From Spirochaetales bacterium (lineage in GTDB: Bacteria > Spirochaetota > Spirochaetia > CADAEX01), in assembly GCA_024233785.1 (NCBI GenBank), contig JACKPD010000014.1:1-64000 (forward strand): a DNA stretch of 64,000 nucleotides, written 5' to 3'. The notes under the pieces are model-generated. The model did not search any database, was not told where the DNA came from, and saw nothing but the letters and a program-made list of their open reading frames with translations. How positions within the stretch are numbered: the first letter of the stretch is position 1; each line of letters opens with the position of its first letter. Shown here in pieces: positions 26,977-35,382 of the stretch. The translations under genes and the position numbers were made by a program.

Positions 26977-28287
26977 TTAATCATTTTTTCTGTCATCAAT
27001 TACTCTTTTGGCCTTTCCCTCGTGAACAGGGAGAACTCCGGGTTCATGAAGCTCTACATTGGGAGAAATTGATATGGCAGCCTTGATGTTATCCTTTATT
27101 CTGTGTCTGAGGGCATTCAAATCACGCGCGTCGTCGCTGAATATGTCAGGGCCTACCTCGGTTTTTACAGTCAGCTTATCGAGGGCACCTGATTTTTCAA
27201 TTGCAATCAGATAGTTTGTCCCTATTTCCGGCATCTTCATTATAATTTCCTCGATCTGGGAAGGGAACACATTTACACCGTTAATAATAAGCATATCATC
27301 GGTCCTCCCCTTGATACGGGAGATCCTCCGGTGTGTCCTGCCGCATCTGCAGGGCTGGGGATTTATGACGGAAAGGTCTCTCGTCCTGTACCTTAAAAGC
27401 GGGGTAGCCTGTCTTCTAAGTGTTGAGATAACAAGTTCACCGCTCTCCCCTTCGCCTGATTCCTCAAGAGTGTCCGGGTTTATCATCTCAAGATAAAATG
27501 AATCCTCCCAGATATGCATATCATCCTTGTAAACGCATTCGGTCGCTACGCACGGACCGTTCATTTCGCTTAAGCCGTAGTTGTTGTACATATCTATATT
27601 GAAAAGGGATTCTATTTTTTTTCTCATATCCTCCGAATGCGGTTCGGCGCCGCCCATCGATTTTTTAAGATTAAAATCCGACAGTTTAAAGCCTTCCTCC
27701 TCAATTTTTGAATAGAGATGAAGCATATAGCTCGGCGTCGCGTGAACAAAGGTTGTCTGAAAATCCTTCATGAATTTAAACTGCCGTTTAGTGTTTCCCG
27801 AACTTACAGGAATAACAAGAAGCCCTGCTTTCTCAGCCCCGTAATGCAGCCCTATTCCCCCCGTAAAAAGGCCGTATGTCATCATGTTCTGAAAAACGTC
27901 CCCTTTGCCGCACCCGATCATGGTAACCGACCGTGATACAAGCTCAGTCCACCTGTCAAGGTCCCTCTGGCTGTGATAGATAACGGTCGGCGTGCCGGTA
28001 GTGCCGCTTGAGGCATGAAGCCTTACAACTTCCTCTTTCGGCAGCGCAAGAAGTCCGTAAGGATAGGCGGAGCGCAGATCGTCCTTTGTTGTAAAAGGAA
28101 TTTTTTTAATATCAGAAAGCTTTTTTATATCATCGGAAGAGCTGATCCCCGCCTCCCCGAGACGCTTTTTATAAAACGGCGTCTTGAGGGCCCATGAGAC
28201 AGTTTCCTTTAAATTCTCAAGCTGATATTTTTCAAGGCTGCTTCTGTCTATCGTCTCGAGTTCGCGGTTCCAGTATCTGATATTCAT
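26977..28287 (-). CDS. paaK: Phenylacetate-CoA ligase family protein
   Basis: A 436-residue adenylate-forming enzyme that makes (or in reverse cleaves) aryl-acetyl-CoA in the cytoplasm. The signature SSGTTGTPTVIYHSQ lies near residue 92, with YNNYGLSEMNGP near 235, the strand YRTRDLS near 300 and the C-terminal GRTDDMLIINGVNVFPSQ hinge. The cluster CRCGRTH just before the hinge is usual for the family. The ATG at 28287 has GGAG six bases upstream; the ATG at 28299 is also possible and directly abuts the iorB stop. With iorAB upstream it probably acts on arylacetyl-CoA made from aromatic amino acids. Confidence 0.88.
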   Translation of the reverse strand: MNIRYWNRELETIDRSSLEKYQLENLKETVSWALKTPFYKKRLGEAGISSSDDIKKLSDIKKIPFTTKDDLRSAYPYGLLALPKEEVVRLHASSGTTGTPTVIYHSQRDLDRWTELVSRSVTMIGCGKGDVFQNMMTYGLFTGGIGLHYGAEKAGLLVIPVSSGNTKRQFKFMKDFQTTFVHATPSYMLHLYSKIEEEGFKLSDFNLKKSMGGAEPHSEDMRKKIESLFNIDMYNNYGLSEMNGPCVATECVYKDDMHIWEDSFYLEMINPDTLEESGEGESGELVISTLRRQATPLLRYRTRDLSVINPQPCRCGRTHRRISRIKGRTDDMLIINGVNVFPSQIEEIIMKMPEIGTNYLIAIEKSGALDKLTVKTEVGPDIFSDDARDLNALRHRIKDNIKAAISISPNVELHEPGVLPVHEGKAKRVIDDRKND

Positions 28288-28299
28288 TTTCTGCTCCAT

Positions 28300-28863
28300 T
28301 TATTCAGCCCCGAGTGCGAATGCTTTTAAATTGATATCAACAACATCCTTTCCTTTGGATGAAAAAAGCTCCTCAACCGCGGCCTGAAGGGACCCGGCAG
28401 AAACCGGAAGTACGGATGAGGCCGCGCCGATAATTACCATATTCGCCGCGCGGGAAGTTCCGGCTTTTTTCGCAAGCTCAAGCGACTCGACTATTTTATG
28501 GTTTTTAAGTTTTTTTATTTTACCGTAAATAACTTCAATATCAGGATAATCCGGTATATTGACGAACGGCTCTGATGCCGTAACAACACTGCCGTCAGGC
28601 GAAAGGTAATCAACATACCTTAAAACCTCAAGAGGCTCCATGCTTATGATAAGCGACGCGGTCCCTTTCGCGACAAGGTCGCTTGATATTTCACTGTCTG
28701 ATATGCGAAGATGAGACAGTACCGCCCCTCCCCTCTGGGCCATTCCGTGCACTTCTGACTGCCTTACCTTAAGATTATCTTTCATTGCCCCTGTCGCTAT
28801 TATAGCGGCCAGCGATAAAACACCCTGCCCGCCTACACCCGCAAGAATTATGTCAAACTTCAT
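28300..28863 (-). CDS. iorB: Indolepyruvate:ferredoxin oxidoreductase, beta subunit
   Basis: A 187-residue gamma-type pyruvate oxidoreductase subunit. It begins with the family motif GVGGQGVLSLAAIIATGA and contains VRQSEVHGMAQRGGAV and SHLRISDSEI. It pairs with IorA to convert arylpyruvates and CoA to arylacetyl-CoA, CO2 and reduced ferredoxin. The start overlaps the iorA stop by four bases. The next gene begins at the stop. Confidence 0.9.
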   Translation of the reverse strand: MKFDIILAGVGGQGVLSLAAIIATGAMKDNLKVRQSEVHGMAQRGGAVLSHLRISDSEISSDLVAKGTASLIISMEPLEVLRYVDYLSPDGSVVTASEPFVNIPDYPDIEVIYGKIKKLKNHKIVESLELAKKAGTSRAANMVIIGAASSVLPVSAGSLQAAVEELFSSKGKDVVDINLKAFALGAE

Positions 28864-30467
28864 TTATTACCCTTCCCTTTTTTGAGCCTTCTTTTGGTCT
28901 CTTCGATACATTCCCTTACAGAGAGAACAACAGACAGCCCTTCATGGGCTATCTCTTTCTTTAATATTTCCACATTTTCCTCATGGTTCTTTTTCAGAGG
29001 CACAATAGTTTTAATATGGGCGGGATCAACGCCAAGCCCTTTTATAACTGATTCAAGCTTTGATGTGGGTACAATTGTCTCCTGTCCCCCTGTCATGGCG
29101 ACAATACAGTTGTCAAGAATCACAAGCGTCATGGGAGTGTCCGCTGCAACAGCGTCAACAAGGGCTGTCATTCCCGAATGATAGAATGTGCTGTCGCCGA
29201 TAACCGCGACAGCGGGTTTAAGCCCCGCTTCCGCCGCCCCTTTTGCCGTACCAACAGAAGCGCCCATGCAGATTATTGTCTCAATCGCGGAATAGGGGGG
29301 AAGCGCCCCGAGAGCATAGCAGCCGATATCCGACGTAACCACGCTTTCGCTGTAGGAGGCAAGCGCGCCCTTTATTGCGTTATACGAATCAATATGCGGA
29401 CAGCCCTGGCAAAGCTGCGGCGGGCGGCCCGGGAGCTGTTCTACTTCAGCAAGGGCTTTTCTTACAGGAAGCCCTAGTGCAGGCCTTACATTGTCCGGAT
29501 TAAGCTCCCCTGTCGGGGGGACTTTCCCGTCCATTTTGCCTTCAATTTCAACAGGCTGTTTTAATATGCCCCGTAATCTGCTCTCAAGGAACGGATACCC
29601 TTCCTCAATAACAATGATTTTTTCAGCATGCTGTGCGAGTTTTTTTATCTTATCTTCAGGTATGGGATATACTCCTACATGAAGATGTGAAGGTTTATCA
29701 GACAGCTCCGGCATATTCTCAAGATAATAGTTTTTGCCGAGTCCGGTAGTGATTACACCGTATTTTTTAAAATCAGGATTCAGGTAAAGCGGGTTGAGAG
29801 GAGAGTTTTCCGAATCTTTTTTAAACTCTTCATATTTACCGAGAAGGGTCACCCACTGTTTTCTGGCAAGAGCGGGAAGAAGCATCCATGTATTTTTATC
29901 CTCAGCCTTTTTCATCCTGTTCTGTTCTTTTTCCTCTCCTGTAACAACAACTGCCCGTGAATGGGCAAGCCTCGTTACAAGCCTGATCATAACGGGAACA
30001 TGGTATTTTTCGGAGACCTCGAATGCCTCTCCTGTCATCTCGTAGGCCTCCTGCTGGTTAACAGGCTCAAAGCACGGCACCTTCGCGAAATCAGCGAAAA
30101 ACCTGCTGTCCTGTTCATCCTGGGAGGAGTGCATTCCCGGATCATCGGCGACAACAATTACAAGGCCGCCGTTGATTTTTAGAAGCGCTGAATTTATAAA
30201 AGGGTCTGCCGCAACATTCAAGCCCACATGCTTCATCGTTACTATCGATCTTTTACCTGCAAGCGATACGCCGAGAGCATCCTCATATGCGGTTTTTTCA
30301 TTGCTGCACCATGATGCATGTATCTTTTCTGTTTTTCTGGAATATTTTATAAGATATTCCATAATTTCCGAGGACGGTGTTCCGGGATATCCGTATGCGT
30401 TTGAAAGCCCGGAATGAATGGCTCCGAGTGCTACAGCCTCATCACCAAGCAGTACTTTTTCTGCCAT
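28860..30467 (-). CDS. iorA: Indolepyruvate:ferredoxin oxidoreductase, alpha subunit, lacking the C-terminal ferredoxin domain
   Basis: A 535-residue thiamine-diphosphate enzyme. The pyrimidine-binding domain is at the start (AYGYPGTPSSEI), the middle carries CQGCPHIDSY near residue 356, and the thiamine-binding motif GDSTFYHSG followed by ILDNCIVAMTGGQ lies at about 425-470. Typical IorA has about 600-650 residues and ends in a two-cluster ferredoxin-like region; here the protein stops after a basic tail (KRRLKKGKGNK), and the expected CxxCxxC runs are absent. AAGGAG is placed eight bases before the ATG. It probably oxidises aryl or branched 2-oxo acids produced by the adjacent aminotransferase. 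Confidence 0.9.
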   Translation of the reverse strand: MAEKVLLGDEAVALGAIHSGLSNAYGYPGTPSSEIMEYLIKYSRKTEKIHASWCSNEKTAYEDALGVSLAGKRSIVTMKHVGLNVAADPFINSALLKINGGLVIVVADDPGMHSSQDEQDSRFFADFAKVPCFEPVNQQEAYEMTGEAFEVSEKYHVPVMIRLVTRLAHSRAVVVTGEEKEQNRMKKAEDKNTWMLLPALARKQWVTLLGKYEEFKKDSENSPLNPLYLNPDFKKYGVITTGLGKNYYLENMPELSDKPSHLHVGVYPIPEDKIKKLAQHAEKIIVIEEGYPFLESRLRGILKQPVEIEGKMDGKVPPTGELNPDNVRPALGLPVRKALAEVEQLPGRPPQLCQGCPHIDSYNAIKGALASYSESVVTSDIGCYALGALPPYSAIETIICMGASVGTAKGAAEAGLKPAVAVIGDSTFYHSGMTALVDAVAADTPMTLVILDNCIVAMTGGQETIVPTSKLESVIKGLGVDPAHIKTIVPLKKNHEENVEILKKEIAHEGLSVVLSVRECIEETKRRLKKGKGNK

Positions 30468-30597
30468 TATTTAGCTCCTTTGTATAATTGAATCTTCACT
30501 TTTCATGATTTATTGGACCGGCTGTTATTCATCAATAAATTATCCTGATGCCGCTGCCGCCGGATTAATCTAAAGGCGCGTATTTCAATAATATTTA

Positions 30598-31785
30598 TCA
30601 GGAATTTTTGAGTGCCCTGAAGGCTTTTTCAAAACCTTCTGCCGATCTTTCAATAACCCTGTCTGAAACACAGTATGCAATCCTGAAATACCCCGGAGTT
30701 CCGAAACCCCTGCCGGGAACTGTTAGAATTCTCTCTTCCTGGAGCGCATTGACAGCCTTCAGATCGTCCCCGCCCGGCGCCTTGGGGAAAAGGTAGAATG
30801 TTCCTTCCGGCTTTATAAATTCATAGCCGGCATTTCCAAGAATCTCGCACAGCCTGTCTCTTTTTGTTTTATAAAAACCCATATCCACGCTTCTGCCCTG
30901 GAGGTCCGCAACCACCTTCTGCATTATTGCGGGCGCGTTGACATAACCGAGAATCCTGTTGCACATGATTATTCCGCCCAGAAGATTATGAAGATCCTCA
31001 GCCGCAGGATTTACAGCAAGCCATCCGATCCTCTCGCCGGGGATTGAAAGGTCTTTTGAATAGGAAGTCATTATTATGCTGTGGCTGTAATTTTTGATTA
31101 CGGAAGGGACTTTAATTCCGTCATAAACAATTTTTTTATAAGGTTCATCACTCAGAAGGTATATTGCCCTGCCTCTCTCCCTGCTCTTTCTCTCAAGCAT
31201 GGAAGCAAGATTTTTTATTGTATCTTCGCTGTATACCCTGCCCGAAGGATTGTTGGGAGAGTTTATTATTACACCCTGAGTCTTTTCATTTATTGCTTTT
31301 TCGATATTTTCCACGGAAAGGTTGAATTTCTCACCGCCCTGTACCCGGTTTACCTCTCCTCCATGGTTTCCGATATATGCTTCATATTCCGCAAAATACG
31401 GAGCTGATACTATAATGTTGTCACCGGGATTAAGTATTGTTTTTAAAACAACATTCATCGCTCCTGCCGCGCCGCATGTCATCACGATATTATCAGAGTG
31501 TATTTCAATCCCTTCAGTAGATGTTACCCATGAGGCTATTTTTTCCCTTACATCGAGGTATCCTGCATTGGGCATATACGCGTGCATCCCTGTTTTCTTC
31601 AAACTCGCGTATTCTGAAAGCTTGATTATAAAATCCTCCGGCGGTTCAACATTGGGATTGCCTATACTGAAATCAAAAACATTGTCATCTCCGTATTTCG
31701 CTTTCAATATCCCACCTGTTTCAAACATTTTTCTGATCCAGGAAGAATTCTCCATAGATTTAATAACCCGCTGTGATACTGCCAT
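30598..31785 (-). CDS. Class I/II pyridoxal-phosphate aminotransferase
   Basis: A 395-residue fold-type I aminotransferase. The substrate loop GNPNVEPP lies near residue 42, the cofactor-contacting CGAAGAMNVVL near 104, INSPNNPSGRVY near 174, the Asp-Glu-Pro-Tyr of LLSDEPYK near 210, the PLP lysine in SYSKDLSIPGERIGW near 246, and the carboxylate-binding Arg in FRIAYC near 367. It transfers an amino group from an amino acid to a 2-oxo acid. It lies 130 bp before iorA on the same strand, so it probably supplies the 2-oxo acids; whether it prefers aromatic residues or aspartate is not readable. The start has GGGGG shortly upstream. Confidence 0.87.
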   Translation of the reverse strand: MAVSQRVIKSMENSSWIRKMFETGGILKAKYGDDNVFDFSIGNPNVEPPEDFIIKLSEYASLKKTGMHAYMPNAGYLDVREKIASWVTSTEGIEIHSDNIVMTCGAAGAMNVVLKTILNPGDNIIVSAPYFAEYEAYIGNHGGEVNRVQGGEKFNLSVENIEKAINEKTQGVIINSPNNPSGRVYSEDTIKNLASMLERKSRERGRAIYLLSDEPYKKIVYDGIKVPSVIKNYSHSIIMTSYSKDLSIPGERIGWLAVNPAAEDLHNLLGGIIMCNRILGYVNAPAIMQKVVADLQGRSVDMGFYKTKRDRLCEILGNAGYEFIKPEGTFYLFPKAPGGDDLKAVNALQEERILTVPGRGFGTPGYFRIAYCVSDRVIERSAEGFEKAFRALKNS

Positions 31786-31933
31786 TCAAAACCCCCGTTA
31801 GCAGATAATATCTGAAGCACTGCTGATAAATGCCGAATAAAATATGCTTATAATAAGATTGAAATAATTGAAAAATTATAACTGCAATACTTTTTTTTAT
31901 CAATAACTTTGAATACTTCTCATCAGGGAATGA

Positions 31934-33763
31934 TTACATCACGATATACTCATTCCCTGTATAAAGCGCCTGGACCTCACCATTATAAAAATCTTCAGAA
32001 CTGCTGCTGCCTGAAAATCCAGGTTCAGGAATGAGTAAAAGTATTTCAGCCGCTCTTTTAAGCAGTGAATCAAACAGGGATAAACCGCTGCTGTTTCCTG
32101 ACCGGGAACTCTTTAAAAGGGAAGAGAACCTGTTCCTGAGGGAAATGCGCCAGTTGTCATCAGCCTCATAGTATTTTACCGAATAATCCTTTCCTTCGCA
32201 TCCGCACTTTTCGGCGGCAAGCGATACAGCATCGGAAAGCCCCCCCATTCTGTCAACAAGTTTTTTTCCGGCAGCATCCTTTCCGCTCCACACCCTTCCC
32301 CCCGCGGCTTTTCCCGCCTCTGAAACAGTAATCCCTCTTGAAGAAGAAACCAGAGAGAGAAAATATGAATAGTCCTTATCCACACTCAGCTGCAGCACTT
32401 TTTTCATATCTTCAGTCATACTCATATCAGGGCGGTAAAGATGTGAATACGGCGTTGTCCCGTATCCGTCTGTTGTCACACCGGGATATTTTTCAAGAAA
32501 TTCGCTGAAATCAGGCAGCATCGCGAATACTCCGATAGACCCCGTAAGAGTAGTAGGCATGCAGAGGATTGCGTCCGAGGCCGTGGAAATCCAGTAAGCG
32601 CCGGATGCGGCGACAGAACTCATAGAAACAACAACAGGCTTCCCGCTGTCTCTCACTTTCTGAAGCGCCCTTCTTATATCCTCCGATGCGCTGACTCCCC
32701 CGCCACCTGAATCAATACGGAGGACAACTGCCGATATTTTCCTGTCTTCGGTTATGTTTTCAAAAATATCAGTGTAGGTATTGGAGCCGATTTCCCCGGG
32801 AGGGTGATGCCCTTTTGTAATATCTCCCGAAGCAGTTACAACCGCAATTGTCTTTTCTCCGGGGACCTCCCTGTTTTCCGCAAGTTTGTAATATTTTTCC
32901 CAATCTATTGAAGGTCCTTCACCCGCAAGCTTTTCCGCATCATTGTAAACCGAAATTTCATCAACCAGCCCGTTTTCCTTTGCCGCCGAAGCAGAACTGC
33001 TGCTGTGGCGGGATAAAATTGAGGCATAGCCTGAAGCATAATTTTCAAGCTGCTTTACTGTCTTGTTTCTCTCTTTAGCAATACCTGAAAGATATTCCCC
33101 CCAGAGGTCATTCAGATATTTGGAAGAAGCTTCCCTTGAAAAGCGGCTCATCCCTTCCGAGGTAAAAGGCTCTACAGCGCTTTTATAATCTCCTGTCTTA
33201 AAAACATTTACCCTGATCCTGAATTTCTCCATCCCTTTGCCGTAATAATTTGTGAAACTGTCAAGGCCTGTAAACATCAGCTCTCCAAGAGGATCAATAA
33301 CAACCTTTCCTGCATGGGATGCGATGTAATAACTCCCTTGAGTATATTTATCAGAAAAGGCAATTACCGTTTTTCCCGCTTCTTTTACCTTTTTCACCGC
33401 CGATGCTATCTCCTGAAGCTTGCTCAGGCCCCCTCCGCCGAAGTACCTGAGGTCAATAAAAACAGAAGATATTTTTTCATCAGAAGAAGCAGCATCAAGA
33501 ACTGTTATTATTTTTCTAAGGGGGATAAGTGTTTCGTCTTCTGAGAGGTCGGATAGAAAACTGCCGGCGTCCGAAGGAAAATAATCGACTACCATGCCCT
33601 GGGGCCGGATTACAAGGGCCGTTCCGTCTTCTATCTCCGGAATATAATTGTTTTTTACATAGAAAACGACAGCTGCGATTATAAGTCCCCAGAACAGCAG
33701 ATTTATAATAATTTTTCTTAAAATATCAAAAATCCTGAAAAAAGAAAAAATTCCAGTTTTCAC
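31934..33763 (-). CDS. sppA: Signal peptide peptidase SppA, long (67K) form
   Basis: A 609-residue inner-membrane serine protease with Ser-Lys dyad that clips signal peptides. The N-terminal membrane segment (about 17-35) anchors a periplasmic tandem-domain body. The first domain contains the general-base region DKYTQGSYYIASHAGK and the second the nucleophile region SMSSVAASGAYWIS. Length and tandem layout match the 67-kDa form. The tail from about 545 is Ser-rich and low in complexity, beyond the usual end. The start is a GTG with GGAGGGGGC upstream. It is divergent from lysA (220 bp between starts). Confidence 0.88.
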   Translation of the reverse strand: MKTGIFSFFRIFDILRKIIINLLFWGLIIAAVVFYVKNNYIPEIEDGTALVIRPQGMVVDYFPSDAGSFLSDLSEDETLIPLRKIITVLDAASSDEKISSVFIDLRYFGGGGLSKLQEIASAVKKVKEAGKTVIAFSDKYTQGSYYIASHAGKVVIDPLGELMFTGLDSFTNYYGKGMEKFRIRVNVFKTGDYKSAVEPFTSEGMSRFSREASSKYLNDLWGEYLSGIAKERNKTVKQLENYASGYASILSRHSSSSASAAKENGLVDEISVYNDAEKLAGEGPSIDWEKYYKLAENREVPGEKTIAVVTASGDITKGHHPPGEIGSNTYTDIFENITEDRKISAVVLRIDSGGGGVSASEDIRRALQKVRDSGKPVVVSMSSVAASGAYWISTASDAILCMPTTLTGSIGVFAMLPDFSEFLEKYPGVTTDGYGTTPYSHLYRPDMSMTEDMKKVLQLSVDKDYSYFLSLVSSSRGITVSEAGKAAGGRVWSGKDAAGKKLVDRMGGLSDAVSLAAEKCGCEGKDYSVKYYEADDNWRISLRNRFSSLLKSSRSGNSSGLSLFDSLLKRAAEILLLIPEPGFSGSSSSEDFYNGEVQALYTGNEYIVM

Positions 33764-33831
33764 AGCCCCCTCCGGTATCTCTGATTTTTTACTTCCGGCA
33801 TACCGGCCGGTCGGTTTTATTTCATTGAATA

Positions 33832-33860
33832 TTGAAACAACTTTTTATATATTGTAAATT
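33832..33860 (+). promoter_or_regulatory. Candidate promoter of lysA
   Basis: TTGAAA (33832-33837) and TAAATT (33855-33860) are 17 bases apart, which predicts a 5' leader of about 115 bases before the lysA ATG. A second palindrome (GTTATA / TATAAC) lies at 33947-33959 in that leader. Confidence 0.45.
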
Positions 33861-33873
33861 ATACCTATGTAAC

Positions 33874-33936
33874 ATCGCCCGTCTTTAAAAAAAGTGCAAA
33901 ACTTAGGAAAATACGCAAAATAACGGCCCGGGCGAT
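33874..33936 (+). promoter_or_regulatory. Long-range stem in the lysA leader
   Basis: ATCGCCCG (33874-33881) is perfectly complementary to CGGGCGAT (33929-33936), enclosing a 47-base A-rich loop. It lies inside the predicted leader of lysA, so it could be a cis-acting RNA element. It does not show the five-helix layout of a lysine riboswitch; that exclusion is by eye. Confidence 0.35.
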
Positions 33937-33983
33937 AGTTGTCATAGTTATATTATAACAAAATACACAAACTGAGGTTAGTA

Positions 33984-35228
33984 ATGTCATTAAAAAAATT
34001 ACCATTTACAATGCAGCAGATCGAAAAAATCATTGAAAAGCATCCAACCCCTTTTCATATATATGATGAAAAAGCCATAAGGGAAAACGCAAGAAGATTC
34101 TACAAGGCCTTTTCCTGGGTACCGGGAGGATTCAAGAATTACTTTGCGGTAAAAGCGCTTCCCAATCCGGCAATCCTTAAAATTCTCAAAGAAGAGGGGA
34201 TGGGGGCGGACTGCTCTTCGCTTCCCGAGCTGCTCCTTTCCGATATGGCAGGAATCAAGGGAGAAGACATAGTTTTTACTTCAAACGATACACCCGCTGC
34301 CGAATTTATAAAAGCGAAAGAACTGGGAGCAGTAATTAACCTTGATGATATAACCCATATACCTTTTCTTGAAAAACATGCGGGGATACCTGAGCTTGCG
34401 TGCCTCAGATACAATCCGGGCCCGTTAAAGGAAGGGAACAAGATTATCGGAAACCCGGAAGAAGCTAAATACGGATTTACAAGGGAGCAGCTTATCGAAG
34501 GGTACAGGCTGATGAAAGAAAAGGGAGCAAAGAGGTTCGGTCTTCACACCATGGTTGCGTCAAACGAACTGAATCCTGATTATTTTATTGAAACAGCTGA
34601 AATTCTTTTCGATCTTGTCGTAGAAATTTCAAAAAAGCTCAGTATTAAATTCGAGTTTGTAAACCTCGGCGGCGGAATAGGTATTCCGTACAAGCCGGAA
34701 CAGAAGGCTGTTGACCTTGAATATGTATCTGAAGGGATAAAAAAAGCCTACGAAAAGAAAATCAGGGGAAACTCTCTCGATCCGCTCAGGATTGTTATGG
34801 AATGCGGAAGAGTTGTAACCGGCCCTTACGGATATCTTGTTACTAAGGCAATCCACACAAAAAATACATACAAGAACTATATTGGCCTTGATGCCTGTAT
34901 GGCAAACCTGATGAGGCCCGCCCTTTACGGCGCATACCACCACATCACAAACATGAACAATCCGGAAGGAAAACCTGATCACACATATGATGTAACAGGT
35001 TCGCTCTGCGAAAATAATGATAAATTCGCGATTAACAGGGAAATGCCTGAAACAAAACCGGGCAACACCATAGTAATCCACGATACAGGCGCCCACGGTT
35101 ATGCCATGGGATTCAACTATAACGGCAAACTCAGGTCGGCAGAACTTCTTCTCACAACTGACGGCTCAGCAAAACTGATAAGAAGGGCTGAAACGGTAGA
35201 AGATTATTTCTCCACTCTAAAATTTTAA
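33984..35228 (+). CDS. lysA: Diaminopimelate decarboxylase (LysA type)
   Basis: A 414-residue fold-type III PLP decarboxylase that makes L-lysine from meso-diaminopimelate. The PLP lysine is in YFAVKALPNP near residue 53, the phosphate-binding glycines in NLGGGIGIPY near 231, and ECGRVVTGPYG near 275. The C-terminal beta-barrel has the family segment HDTGAHGYAMGFNYNG. The early residues THPTPFHIYD-like match the usual N terminus. GAGG lies eight bases before the ATG, and a clear terminator follows. Ornithine or carboxynorspermidine decarboxylases share the fold, but GGGIGIPY and length favour LysA. Confidence 0.9.
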   Translation: MSLKKLPFTMQQIEKIIEKHPTPFHIYDEKAIRENARRFYKAFSWVPGGFKNYFAVKALPNPAILKILKEEGMGADCSSLPELLLSDMAGIKGEDIVFTSNDTPAAEFIKAKELGAVINLDDITHIPFLEKHAGIPELACLRYNPGPLKEGNKIIGNPEEAKYGFTREQLIEGYRLMKEKGAKRFGLHTMVASNELNPDYFIETAEILFDLVVEISKKLSIKFEFVNLGGGIGIPYKPEQKAVDLEYVSEGIKKAYEKKIRGNSLDPLRIVMECGRVVTGPYGYLVTKAIHTKNTYKNYIGLDACMANLMRPALYGAYHHITNMNNPEGKPDHTYDVTGSLCENNDKFAINREMPETKPGNTIVIHDTGAHGYAMGFNYNGKLRSAELLLTTDGSAKLIRRAETVEDYFSTLKF

Positions 35229-35257
35229 CAGTATAAGTTACCTTTTCCATTACATAT

Positions 35258-35288
35258 ACAGCCGCTTGACAGCGGCTGTTTTATTTAC
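35258..35288 (+). terminator. Rho-independent terminator of lysA
   Basis: A nine-pair stem ACAGCCGCT (35258-35266) / AGCGGCTGT (35271-35279) with a TGAC loop and a T-rich tail, 30 bases after the lysA stop. Confidence 0.9.
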
Positions 35289-35382
35289 AAGCGGAGGAAT
35301 ATGGCAAAATCACAACCCTCACCCGCCCTTTATTACATCTCTTTGCCTTAATTTACCTCTAAGCGGTCAGTAAATATTGAGT

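Noticed and set aside
33867..33983. Lysine or cyclic-di-GMP riboswitch before lysA
   Set aside because: The leader is too short for a lysine riboswitch. GCAAAA/ACGCAAAA resembles part of the cyclic-di-GMP type I aptamer, but the hairpin between these parts cannot form.
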